This document shows positions 1 through 8,135 of a stretch of DNA of 64,000 bases, piece by piece. The first letter of the stretch is position 1; every line of letters begins with the position of its first letter. A program made the translations under genes and the position numbers. The stretch comes from Hymenobacter guriensis (GTDB lineage: Bacteria > Bacteroidota > Bacteroidia > Cytophagales > Hymenobacteraceae): contig NZ_JADWYK010000014.1 in NCBI RefSeq assembly GCF_015773195.1, forward strand, positions 62,001 through 126,000. The letters run 5' to 3'. The notes beneath the pieces are model-generated. The model did no database searches, was not told the DNA's origin, and saw only the letters and a program-made list of their open reading frames with translations.

Positions 1-2
1 TG

Positions 3-785
3 GCGGCGGGCCAGCAGCGCTACACCCACCAGCAGCTCAACTTCGGCATCCGCTACGGGGGCTACCCTATCATCAATCCCGCTCAGGAAGTGAAGGTGGT
101 GCTACGCCAGAACTTCCGCTGGGACAATGCCCGCTACAACCTGCGCCCCACCTTCGTGCGCGACGCCGAGCGCCAGCTCGACTACCAGTACTTTAACTTC
201 GAAAATGCCTTTCCGGGCCTGAGTGAGTACCGCTTTCTGGATTTGCGCTCCTTCCGGGCCAGCGGGGCCGGCGTAGCCCGTATCAACCCCGATGCCGACC
301 CCCGCGAGGCCGACCTACTGCCCGAGGCCAACCGCAACGGACTGGCCTACTCCCAGTACCCCGACGTGGACGGGCAGCGCGTGTTTGAAAGCCGCGAGTA
401 CGGCAGCGGCGACACCAATGGCGACTACCTCGGCGTGACCTTCCATCTGCGCGCCCCGCAGCCCGCGGCGGGCCCGGTGTACGTGTTGGGCGCTTTGTCG
501 GACTGGCAGCTGCGCGACGAGTACAAGCTCACCTACAACGCCGAGGCGCAGGAATACCAGGGCCGGCTATTCCTCAAGCAGGGCTACTACAACTACAGCT
601 ACGCCGTGGGCGGGGCGCCAGTAGCCAATGAGGTGTACTTTGAGGGCAGCCACCAGGAAACCGAAAACCAGTACGACCTGCTGGTGTACTACCGTCCGCC
701 CGGCACCCGCACCGACCTGCTCATTGGCTACCGCGCCGTGGCCGTGGCCAACGCCCAGCTCATCCAGCTCAACCAGGGGCGGTAA
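3..785 (+). CDS. Type IX secretion plug protein, DUF5103 family (3' part)
   Basis: The reading frame is open from the window edge, so only the C-terminal ~260 residues are visible and the start lies upstream. The sequence shows a beta-rich, Tyr/Arg-rich chain ending in segments such as GDYLGVTFHL, VYVLGALSDW and LLVYYRPPGTRTDLLIGYR, which match the C-terminal half of the DUF5103 family. In Bacteroidota these secreted proteins are linked to the T9SS translocon, where one member plugs the SprA pore. The role here is inferred from the family and agrees with the T9SS cargo genes further along. It is followed by a REP-like inverted pair. Confidence 0.8.
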   Translation, partial: AAGQQRYTHQQLNFGIRYGGYPIINPAQEVKVVLRQNFRWDNARYNLRPTFVRDAERQLDYQYFNFENAFPGLSEYRFLDLRSFRASGAGVARINPDADPREADLLPEANRNGLAYSQYPDVDGQRVFESREYGSGDTNGDYLGVTFHLRAPQPAAGPVYVLGALSDWQLRDEYKLTYNAEAQEYQGRLFLKQGYYNYSYAVGGAPVANEVYFEGSHQETENQYDLLVYYRPPGTRTDLLIGYRAVAVANAQLIQLNQGR

Positions 786-789
786 GTCA

Positions 790-943
790 GTTGAACGATG
801 TAGAGACGCGACACTTCGCGTCTCCTCGTTGAACGAAACCCACACGATTTTCTGTCGGCGAGGCTTGCAAGGTGCGGGGATGCTTCGTTGCCCAACGGCG
901 CGGAGGCCAAGACGCGAATTGTCGCGTCTCTACATCGTCCAAC
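790..943. repeat. REP-like inverted pair, family A
   Basis: Two 35-nt units, 790-824 and 909-943, face each other across an 84-nt spacer. The reverse complement of the right unit matches the left at 32 of 35 positions. Each unit contains a small palindrome (gagacgcga...tcgcgtctc) followed or preceded by tacatcgt. This is REPIN-like architecture: two short palindromic repeats in inverted orientation in an intergenic gap. No REP-associated transposase is visible in the window. Confidence 0.75.
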
Positions 944-1015
944 GGCCCCATTCCAGCCACTACGGCCGAGGTTGCGTAAGCAGAGGCTCCCGTTGTCTCT
1001 GCTTATCCCCGCTGC

Positions 1016-2320
1016 ATGTCGTTGTATAACCTTGGGCTGGTGGTGCTGGGCGTGGCTATTCTGGCCGTGGCCTGGCTGCCTTCGCTGCTGAAAAAATATC
1101 CGCTGTCGTACCCCGTCCTGTTCGTGGGGCTGGGGGCCTTGGTGTACGCGCTGCCGCTGGACTTGCCCTCGCCCGACCCGATAACCCACTCTGCCTTTGC
1201 CACTCACCTCACCGAGCTGTGCGTGATTGTGGCCCTCACCGGCACCGGCCTGAAAATCGACCGGAAGTTTTCCCGGGTGCGCTGGCGGGCACCGCTCAAG
1301 CTGGTGCTGATCTTGATGGTGGTGTCCATTGCCGGCTTCTGGGTGGTGGCCTGGCGGCTGGCCGGCCTGGGCGTGGCCTCGGCGCTGCTGCTAGCCGCCA
1401 CCCTGGCACCCACCGACCCCGTGCTGGCCGGCGACGTGCAGGTGGGCAAGCCCGGCGAAGGCCGCGAAGACAACGTGCGCTTTGCCCTCACCGGCGAGGC
1501 CGGCCTCAACGACGGCCTGGCTTTCCCGTTTGTACACCTGGCGCTGGCGTTGCTGCCCGCCGCCGTGCCCGTGCTGGACCGCCTCACCGACTGGGCCCTA
1601 ATGGACGTGCTCTACCGCGTGGGGGCCGGCATTGCGGGCGGCTGGCTGGCCGGCAAGGTGCTGTCGTTTCTGATTTTTGACTTGCCCCACCGCATCCGCA
1701 TCAACCCCGAGGCCTACGGATTCGTGGCGCTTGCCGTCACGCTCACGGCCTACGGCGTCACGGAGCTGTTGCACGGCTACGGGTTTCTGGCCGTGTTTAT
1801 TGCGGCCGTCACGCTGCGCACTCACGAGCGTAGCCACGAGTACCACACCGAGATGCACGAATTCACGGACCAGCTGGAGCGCCTGCTTATTGTGGTGATT
1901 CTGATTTTATTCGGGGGGGCGCTGGTGCGGGGGCTGCTGGAGCCGCTCACGTGGCGCGGGGTAGGGCTGGGGCTGTTTCTGCTGTTTCTGCTGCGGCCCA
2001 TGGGCGGCATGCTCACGCTCTGGCGCAGCCGTCTGAGCTGGCCCGAGCAGCTGGTTATTTCGTTTTTCGGCATTCGCGGCATCGGCTCCTTTTTCTACCT
2101 GGCCTACGCCATCAACCAGCAGGCTTTCCCCGATTCCCGCGAGCTGTGGGCCATTACGGGCTTCACGGTGCTGGCCTCCATCATTCTGCACGGGGTGCTG
2201 GCCACGCCCGTCATGAACTGGCTGGACCGCTACCACGGCCGGCCTACCACGCAGGAGCTGGATGAGCAGGCACAGGCCGGGGAAGAGCCGCCCAGGCAGT
2301 CATCTGCCGCCCCGCGCTAA
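1016..2320 (+). CDS. Cation:proton antiporter, CPA1/NhaP-like
   Basis: This 434-residue integral membrane protein has about 12 hydrophobic segments and should exchange Na+ or K+ for protons across the inner membrane. CPA1-like signatures are visible: APTDPVLAGDVQVG in the ion-binding helix region and LTGEAGLNDGLAFPFV with the conserved acidic residue. The C-terminal ~30 residues are hydrophilic and there is no large cytoplasmic RCK/TrkA domain. The start is the first ATG that gives an N-terminal membrane helix. It stands alone, after the family A repeat pair, and is unrelated to the NhaA-type exchanger at 10680-11828. Ion specificity cannot be read from the sequence. Confidence 0.88.
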   Translation: MSLYNLGLVVLGVAILAVAWLPSLLKKYPLSYPVLFVGLGALVYALPLDLPSPDPITHSAFATHLTELCVIVALTGTGLKIDRKFSRVRWRAPLKLVLILMVVSIAGFWVVAWRLAGLGVASALLLAATLAPTDPVLAGDVQVGKPGEGREDNVRFALTGEAGLNDGLAFPFVHLALALLPAAVPVLDRLTDWALMDVLYRVGAGIAGGWLAGKVLSFLIFDLPHRIRINPEAYGFVALAVTLTAYGVTELLHGYGFLAVFIAAVTLRTHERSHEYHTEMHEFTDQLERLLIVVILILFGGALVRGLLEPLTWRGVGLGLFLLFLLRPMGGMLTLWRSRLSWPEQLVISFFGIRGIGSFFYLAYAINQQAFPDSRELWAITGFTVLASIILHGVLATPVMNWLDRYHGRPTTQELDEQAQAGEEPPRQSSAAPR

Positions 2321-2504
2321 CGGCCTGCCAACCCGGGAAAACCACCCACTGAGGCGCCCGATGTAACCTCGGCGGCGGCCCTACGTTGCTGGCAGTACCT
2401 GTGGCGGCCGGCCTCCCTTTCTGGCCGCAGTGGGTTTGCGTTTCTTTTCTCTCCCACCTGGCTTGCGGTGCCTCGGCGCGGCTGGCTCTTGTTCTCTCTC
2501 CCGT

Positions 2505-3971
2505 ATGAAACCGCGTATTCTCTTTTTAAGCGGCAGCGTGGCTGCCTCCTTGCTGTTTAATTCCTGCGCTACTAACCCCGTCACCGGGAAAAAAGAAGTG
2601 ATGCTGGTGTCGGAAGGGCAGGAGCTGGCCATGGGCCAGCAGTCGGACCCGGCCGTGACGGCGCAGTTTGGGCTTTATCCCGACGATAAGCTGCAGAAGT
2701 TTATCAATGAAAAGGGCAAGCAGATGGGCGCCATTTCGCACCGCCCGGAGCTGACCTACAACTTCCGCGTAGTCGATTCGCCCATTATCAACGCCTTTGC
2801 CGTGCCCGGCGGCTACGTGTACTTCACGCGGGGCATCATGGCTCACTTCAACAACGAAGCGCAGTTTGCGGGCGTACTGGGCCACGAAATCGGTCACGTC
2901 ACGGCCCGGCACTCGGCCAAGCAGCAAACCAACGCCATTATCGGACAGGTGGGGCTGATGGGCGCCATGATTGCCTCGCCCAAGCTGGCGCAGTTCGGCG
3001 ACCAGGCCATGCAGGGCATGCAGCTGCTGTTCCTGAAATTCGGGCGCGATGATGAAAGCCAGTCCGACGAGCTGGGCGTGCAGTACTCCAGCAAAATCGG
3101 CTACGATGCCTCTCAGATGGCCGACTTCTTCCAGACGCTGGAACGTGAGCAGGCGAAAAGCGGCGCCGACCCCATTCCCGACTTCCTCTCGACCCACCCC
3201 AACCCCGCCGACCGCTACAACCGTGTACATCAGTTGGCCGACCAGTGGAAAGCCAGCAACGGCAACCCCACCAACCTGCAAGTCAACCGCGACCAGTACC
3301 TGCGCATGATTGACGGCATCGTGTACGGCGACGACCCCAAGCAGGGCTTCGTGGAAAACAACGTGTTCTACCATCCCGAGCTGAAGTTTCGCTTTCCGGT
3401 GCCTGCGGGCTGGAAGCACCAGAACACACCTCAGCAGTTCCAAATGGCTGATCCTGGCGGCAAGGGCATGCAAATGCTGATGATGGCGCCCGGCAACACG
3501 CTCGAAGAAGCGGCTCAGGTCTTGGCCAAGCAACTCAGCCTGCAGCCTACCGACTCCAAGAAAACCACCATCAACAACTTCCCGGCCCTGGCCTTCGTGG
3601 CCGACCAGGTGCAGCAGGATCAGCAAACCGGTCAACAGGTGGCCGGCGTGCGTACCCTCACGTATCTGATTCAGGACGGCAAAACCATTTTTGCGCTGAT
3701 TGGCGTGGCCGCGCCGGCGGATTTCGACGGGTTTGCCCCGCAGTTTACCAGCGTGGCCCAGGGCTTCCAGCGCCTTACCGACTCGGAAAAGCTGAACCGC
3801 CAGCCCGAGCGGGTGCGCATCAAAAAGCTGACGCTGCGCAGCAACCTCGAAACGGCCCTGCGCCGCTACAACGTGCCCGAAAAGCGGCTGGAGGAAATGG
3901 CCATTCTCAACGGGATGCAGCTGAATGAGCAGGTGAATGCCGGCTCCCTCATCAAAGTGGTGGAAAAGTAA
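2505..3971 (+). CDS. M48 family metallopeptidase, lipoprotein
   Basis: This 488-residue protein has a lipoprotein signal peptide ending in LLFNSC (Cys21), so it is probably anchored in the envelope. The M48 zinc motif HEIGH is at residues 127-131, with the downstream glutamate region GRDDESQSDELGVQYSSK typical of BepA/LoiP-like peptidases of outer-membrane quality control. After the protease domain come a ~130-residue linker domain and a C-terminal LysM-like segment (EEMAILNGMQLNEQV). An upstream in-frame ATG exists, but the start at 2505 places the signal peptide at the N-terminus. It is followed after 94 nt by a paralogue with the same architecture. Confidence 0.9.
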   Translation: MKPRILFLSGSVAASLLFNSCATNPVTGKKEVMLVSEGQELAMGQQSDPAVTAQFGLYPDDKLQKFINEKGKQMGAISHRPELTYNFRVVDSPIINAFAVPGGYVYFTRGIMAHFNNEAQFAGVLGHEIGHVTARHSAKQQTNAIIGQVGLMGAMIASPKLAQFGDQAMQGMQLLFLKFGRDDESQSDELGVQYSSKIGYDASQMADFFQTLEREQAKSGADPIPDFLSTHPNPADRYNRVHQLADQWKASNGNPTNLQVNRDQYLRMIDGIVYGDDPKQGFVENNVFYHPELKFRFPVPAGWKHQNTPQQFQMADPGGKGMQMLMMAPGNTLEEAAQVLAKQLSLQPTDSKKTTINNFPALAFVADQVQQDQQTGQQVAGVRTLTYLIQDGKTIFALIGVAAPADFDGFAPQFTSVAQGFQRLTDSEKLNRQPERVRIKKLTLRSNLETALRRYNVPEKRLEEMAILNGMQLNEQVNAGSLIKVVEK

Positions 3972-4065
3972 CCGCGCCCGGTTTGGCACGATGCCTGCGT
4001 AACGGTGCCAAGCTGGCGCCTGTATGCGGGCTGCCCGGCTTCGTTCCACTGTTTACTCGCTCCTC

Positions 4066-5496
4066 ATGACAACTTCCCTTTCCCGTACTCTCCGCACCGG
4101 CGCACTGCTGGGGTTGTTACTGCCCTTGGGCAGCATGGTAGGCCCCGCCACGCCGGCCAACGCCGTAGCACCCGTGCAGGGTGCCCAGCCCGACCCCCAG
4201 GTAGTAGCTCAGTTTGGGTTACTTGATAATGCTGCCCTCCAGCAGTTCATGGACCAGAAAGGCAGCGCTATGGGCCGCATATCCGACCGTCCCAACGACG
4301 TAAAAGGCTTTACGGTGCTGGATTCGCCCATTATTAATGCCTTCGCCACGCCCGATGGGCACGTGTACTTCACCCGCGGTATTCTGGCTTACTTTAATGA
4401 TGAAGCCCAGTTTTCGGGCGTGCTGGGGCACGAAATCGGCCATATCACGGCCCGCCACGGCCAGAAGCAGCAGACCCGCTCCACCATTGCCAACGGCGCC
4501 CTCATTCTGGGCTCCTTGCTATCCAAGCGAGTTGCCTCCCTGGCGCAGCCGGCCTCGCAGGTGGTGGGCCTAGGTTTGCTGAAGTACGGCCGTGATGACG
4601 AAAGTGAGTCGGACCAGCTGGGTGTGAAGTACTCCACCAAAATCGGGTACGACGCCTCGCGCATGGCCGATTTCTTCCAGACGCTGCAGCGTACCGAGCA
4701 GGCCAGTGGCGCGGCCAGCGTGCCCACCTTCCTGTCGTCGCACCCCAACTCGGCCAACCGCTACACCACGGTGAAGAAGCTGGCCGCGCAGGCTAAACAG
4801 GGCGCCGGCAACCGGGCGCTGGCCACCAATCACAACGGCTACCTGCAGCGCCTCGACGGCCTAGTGTATGGCGACGACCCGCGCCAGGGCTACGTGCAGA
4901 GTGGCTACTTCTACCATCCTGACCTTAAAATTCAGTTTCCGGTGCCCACCGGCTGGAAATCTCAGAACACGCCCCAGCAGTTTCAGATGGCCGAGCCCAG
5001 CGGCAAAGCCGTGCAGATTCTGACGGCTGCCCCCGGTAGCTCGCTGGATGAGGCCGCGCAAGCCCTGGCCAAGCAGCTGAACCTGCAGTCGCCGCAGGCC
5101 TCGCGCACCACGCTCAATGGATTCCCGGCCCTGGCCATCCAAGGCAATCAGGTAGGGGAGCAGGGCGTAACGGCGGCCACGCTGAGTTACATCATTCAAG
5201 ACGGCCAGACGATGTATGCTCTCATTGGTATGTGCGGCCCCCAAACGCTGGGCACCTACGGCCCCACCTTCCAGCGAGTAGCCCAGGGCTTCAAGCGCCT
5301 CACCGACGCGGCTAAAATAAACAAAGCCCCGGAGCGTATTCGCCTGCGCACCGCCAAAGCCGGCCAGACGCTGGCTTCGGCCCTGGCTGCTAATGGCATT
5401 CCTTCGAAGCGCTATGAGGAAATGGCCATTCTGAACGGCATGCAAACCTCCACCAAGCTCACCGCTGGCCAGCTGTATAAGGTGGTGGGTAAGTAA
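4066..5496 (+). CDS. M48 family metallopeptidase, secreted paralogue
   Basis: This 476-residue protein is a tandem paralogue of the preceding gene. It shares the core (DSPIINAFA, HEIGH at residues 122-126, GRDDESESDQLGVKYSTKIG), the linker domain and the C-terminal LysM-like tail (EEMAILNGMQ). Its N-terminus has a cleavable signal peptide with an ANA-type site instead of a lipobox, so this copy is probably periplasmic and soluble. The ATG at 4066 is preferred to one 42 nt upstream because it starts the signal peptide directly. The stop lies 2 nt before the left arm of the GxxExxY repeat unit, whose hairpin probably ends its transcript. Confidence 0.9.
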   Translation: MTTSLSRTLRTGALLGLLLPLGSMVGPATPANAVAPVQGAQPDPQVVAQFGLLDNAALQQFMDQKGSAMGRISDRPNDVKGFTVLDSPIINAFATPDGHVYFTRGILAYFNDEAQFSGVLGHEIGHITARHGQKQQTRSTIANGALILGSLLSKRVASLAQPASQVVGLGLLKYGRDDESESDQLGVKYSTKIGYDASRMADFFQTLQRTEQASGAASVPTFLSSHPNSANRYTTVKKLAAQAKQGAGNRALATNHNGYLQRLDGLVYGDDPRQGYVQSGYFYHPDLKIQFPVPTGWKSQNTPQQFQMAEPSGKAVQILTAAPGSSLDEAAQALAKQLNLQSPQASRTTLNGFPALAIQGNQVGEQGVTAATLSYIIQDGQTMYALIGMCGPQTLGTYGPTFQRVAQGFKRLTDAAKINKAPERIRLRTAKAGQTLASALAANGIPSKRYEEMAILNGMQTSTKLTAGQLYKVVGK

Positions 5497-5498
5497 AT

Positions 5499-5586
5499 CA
5501 CGGATTCGCGCGGATTTTTCGGATTTCGTAGTCGGCTCTTGGTGCCGTTTGTGCAAAAAAGACCAGCCTGTGGGCTGGTCTTTTTT
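5499..5586 (+). repeat. Left 88-bp arm of the inverted-repeat unit
   Basis: This arm begins 2 nt after the stop of the upstream M48 gene. It contains three direct copies of cggatt near its outer end and finishes in a GC hairpin with poly-T. Its reverse complement is repeated at 6081-6167 with only one substitution and one missing A in a homopolymer. The two arms bracket the GxxExxY pseudogene. Confidence 0.9.
5555..5586. terminator. Rho-independent terminator in the left arm
   Basis: An aaaaaagaccagcc stem pairs with ggctggtctttttt around a short loop. A-tract and T-tract on both sides make it usable in both directions. It would end the M48 transcript. Confidence 0.85.
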
Positions 5587-5663
5587 ATGCATTGCGTTCG
5601 GTGATTTTATTAGCTTTAATCTGTGCTCAAATTTTCCATTAACCTGCTCTGAACTTAGTTCCT

Positions 5664-6059
5664 ATGCTACTGGATAATCGTTATAAGGAGTTAACGCATA
5701 ATATCATTGGCTGTGCTATGGCAGTACATAGAATGCTGGGAAGTGGATTTTAGGAGGTGATATATCAACGAAGCTTGGCGGTGGAAATGGAGCAAGCTAA
5801 GCTACTCTTTGCGCGTGAGGTGGAAATGCCGATTTACTACAAGGGCATTGACGTAGGCTCGCGCCGGATAGATTTTCTGGTCCAAAACACGGTGCTGGTC
5901 GAGCTGAAAGCCCTGCATGAATTAAACCAAAACCACTTTGCTCAAACCATCAATTACTTGGAAGCCTTTCAACTGGAAGTAGGCCTACTCATCAATTTCG
6001 GAGAGCCAAGCCTACGTTACAAGCGTTTCCTGAAAAATCAACCCCGTCCCCTCTCTTAG
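5664..6059 (+). pseudogene. GxxExxY family protein, interrupted by an amber codon
   Basis: Reading from ATG 5664 gives MLLDNRYKELTHNIIGCAMA and continues as VHRMLGSGF. A TAG at 5751-5753 follows, and the same frame resumes as EVIYQRSLAVEMEQ to 6059. Reading TAG as the usual Gln restores GFQEVIY, the GxxExxY motif that names the family. The downstream part has a PD-(D/E)xK-like core, RIDFLV with VELKAL. There is no frameshift, so one C-to-T change explains the break. The stop overlaps taggaggtga, a strong Shine-Dalgarno-like string before a possible GTG at 5757. Function of the family is not established. Confidence 0.85.
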
Positions 6060-6080
6060 CAACAGCTCCGTACCTAACAC

Positions 6081-6114
6081 AAAAAAGACCAGCCCGCAGG
6101 CTGGTCTTTTTGCA
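6081..6114. terminator. Rho-independent terminator in the right arm
   Basis: The stem aaaaagaccagcc / ggctggtcttttt is followed by T residues in both directions. It would end ychF transcription from the right and any GxxExxY transcript from the left. Confidence 0.85.
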
Positions 6115-6167
6115 CAAACGGCACCAAGAGCCGACTACGAAATCCGAAAAATCCGCGCGAATCCGTG
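6081..6167 (-). repeat. Right 87-bp arm of the inverted-repeat unit
   Basis: This is the inverted copy of 5499-5586. Its outer end lies 2 nt from the stop codon of ychF, mirroring the 2-nt spacing of the left arm from the M48 stop. The inner end carries the hairpin. Confidence 0.9.
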
Positions 6168-6169
6168 GT

Positions 6170-7270
6170 TCAGACGTTAAACCGAAAGTGCATGATGTCA
6201 CCGTCCTGCACCACGTATTCTTTCCCTTCCACGGCCATTTTGCCGGCTTCTTTGATTTTTACCTCGGTTTTGTATTCCTGGTAATCGGCCAGCTTGATAA
6301 CCTCGGCGCGGATAAAGCCTTTCTCGAAGTCGGAGTGGATAACGCCAGCGGCGGCAGGGGCTTTGTCGCCGCGGTGAATGGTCCAGGCGCGTACTTCCTG
6401 CACGCCGGCCGTGAAGTAGGTAATCAAATTCAGCAGCTCGTAGGAAGCGCGAATCAGCTTGTTCAGGCCCGACTCCGTAAGGCCGTACTCGGCCAGGAAC
6501 ATTTCCTTTTCCTCGGGGTCTTCCATGTCGGCAATCTGCTCCTCAATGGCCGCCGATACCAGTACCACCTGGGCGTTTTCGGCCTTCACGTGCTCCCGCA
6601 GGGCCGCCACGTGCTTGTTGCCATCGGTGGCAATGCTGGCCTCGTCCACGTTGGCCACGTAAATCACAGGCTTGATGGTGAGCAGCTGCAGATCGGCCAC
6701 GGCTTCCAGTTCGGCTTCATCGGCCTGCACGGCGCGGGCGTTCTGCCCGCCTTCCAGGGCCGCCTTGAAGCGCTGCAGCACGGCCACTTCCTTCTTAGCC
6801 GCGGCGTCGCCAGCCTTGGCGGAGCGCTCCGACTTCACCAGTTTCTTGTCAATGCTTTCCAGATCTTTCAGCTGCAGCTCCGTGTCGATGACGTCCTTAT
6901 CGAACACCGGGTCGACGCCGCCGGCCACGTGCACGATGTTGGGGTCCTCGAAGCAGCGCACCACGTGAATGATGGCGTCTACCTCGCGGATGTTAGCCAG
7001 GAACTTGTTGCCCAGGCCTTCGCCCTTGGAAGCGCCTTTTACCAGGCCGGCAATGTCCACAAACTCGATGATGGTGGGCAGCACGCGCTTGGGGTTCACC
7101 AGCTTTTCCAGGATCTGCAGCCGCTCATCGGGCACGGTAATCACGCCTACGTTGGGCTCAATGGTGCAGAATGGATAGTTGGCCGACTCGGCCTTGGCGT
7201 TGGAAAGAGCGTTGAACAGCGTGGATTTGCCCACGTTCGGCAAGCCGACGATACCGCAGCGGAGACCCAT
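6170..7270 (-). CDS. ychF: Redox-regulated ATPase YchF (Obg-family)
   Basis: This 366-residue protein has the normal length for YchF, a ribosome-associated Obg-like ATPase involved in translation and stress responses. Visible features are the N-terminal P-loop GLPNVGKST (residues 9-17), the switch region DIAGLVKGAS, a central coiled-coil domain with EVAVLQRFKAALEGG, and the C-terminal TGS domain ending in VVQDGDIMHFRFN. The start at 7270 is supported by a TACCTTTG promoter at 7332-7339 that excludes longer in-frame starts. Transcription converges with the GxxExxY unit, whose right arm probably supplies the terminator. Confidence 0.97.
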   Translation of the reverse strand: MGLRCGIVGLPNVGKSTLFNALSNAKAESANYPFCTIEPNVGVITVPDERLQILEKLVNPKRVLPTIIEFVDIAGLVKGASKGEGLGNKFLANIREVDAIIHVVRCFEDPNIVHVAGGVDPVFDKDVIDTELQLKDLESIDKKLVKSERSAKAGDAAAKKEVAVLQRFKAALEGGQNARAVQADEAELEAVADLQLLTIKPVIYVANVDEASIATDGNKHVAALREHVKAENAQVVLVSAAIEEQIADMEDPEEKEMFLAEYGLTESGLNKLIRASYELLNLITYFTAGVQEVRAWTIHRGDKAPAAAGVIHSDFEKGFIRAEVIKLADYQEYKTEVKIKEAGKMAVEGKEYVVQDGDIMHFRFNV

Positions 7271-7331
7271 ATGACGGTGAAATAGTGAGTTAGAAAGATG
7301 GTGAGTTGCACCGAAAGCGCAATTCGTGCCG

Positions 7332-7339
7332 CAAAGGTA
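7332..7339 (-). promoter_or_regulatory. -7 element TACCTTTG for ychF
   Basis: Exact match to the Bacteroidota TAnnTTTG element on the minus strand, about 60 nt before the ychF ATG. Confidence 0.7.
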
Positions 7340-7501
7340 GGGCGTTTTGGGCGGGTTTGCTGCCTGTGGTTTTGGCAAGCTGCACAGTCATCAGCCAGAC
7401 GATTAACGCAACGGCGCGCCACTGCCTTCGGGAAAGCAGGGCGCGCCGGGGTAGTCGGGGCAAAAAAGAGTAGAGTTTGTTTCGCTAGGCGCGGGGTAAG
7501 G

Positions 7502-7864
7502 TTAGTAGGTGCCGTCGGCGCGGTTGGGGTTGTAGCCGGCGTCGCCGGGGCGGCTGTCGTAGCTGTCGTAGGCGGGGCGGGGGCGGTCCAGCTCGGCCAC
7601 TTCCTCTTCCGTGAGCAGCTCTTCGCGCACGTAGTCCACGGCGTCCTGCAGGGCATCCACGAATTTGGCAAAGTCCTCTTTGTACAGAAAGATTTTGTGT
7701 TTTTCGTAGGAGAAAGTGTCGTCGTCGCGGAGGCGGCGCTTGCTCTCGGTAATGGTGAGGTAGAAATCCTGACCCCGCGTGGCTTTCACATCAAAAAAGT
7801 AGGTGCGTTTACCAGCTTTGATGCGTTGGGAGTAGATTTCTTCCTGATCTTGACGGTCTTCCAC
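7502..7864 (-). CDS. DUF3276 (PUR-like) nucleic-acid-binding protein
   Basis: This 120-residue protein belongs to the small Bacteroidota DUF3276 family, whose single PUR-like repeat binds single-stranded nucleic acid. The conserved core is visible: KAGKRTYFFDVKAT, DFYLTITESKRR and KHKIFLYKEDFAKF. The last ~35 residues are a low-complexity acidic and Tyr/Arg/Gly-rich tail (RPRPAYDSYDSRPGDAGY) that is probably disordered. It is transcribed divergently from the DUF58 gene across 271 nt. The cellular role of the bacterial family is only partly known. Confidence 0.9.
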   Translation of the reverse strand: MEDRQDQEEIYSQRIKAGKRTYFFDVKATRGQDFYLTITESKRRLRDDDTFSYEKHKIFLYKEDFAKFVDALQDAVDYVREELLTEEEVAELDRPRPAYDSYDSRPGDAGYNPNRADGTY

Positions 7865-8135
7865 GGTAGTGCGAGTAGATTGAGATTATGCAAAACTGCT
7901 TAAAATGCTGACCAAAATAGGCACTTATCTATAGATATAAAAATTAAGCGGGCGCGCAGGGTAGGGTTCTTTCGTAAAACAGGCCATTCCGGAAATTGTA
8001 CGGTAGAAAGACCCGGAATCCTGCTTGCAGCTTTTTGCCGATATTGAAGGTCTTTATCGGCTATTGTGCAGACTGACGCGGCCCGCAGCTTTGCTGGCCG
8101 ACTCTCTTCGCATCGGCTTTCCGCAGCTTCTTCCC

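Noticed and set aside
2526..4049. Long minus-strand open frame opposite the M48 gene
   Set aside because: The M48 protein has clear domains and signal peptide on the plus strand. The antisense frame has no recognisable motif and high-GC shadow composition.
5499..6167. Insertion sequence with transposase
   Set aside because: The inverted repeats flank only a GxxExxY gene. No transposase reading frame is present.
6110..7285. Long plus-strand open frame opposite ychF
   Set aside because: YchF on the minus strand is a full-length conserved protein. The antisense frame shows no domain.
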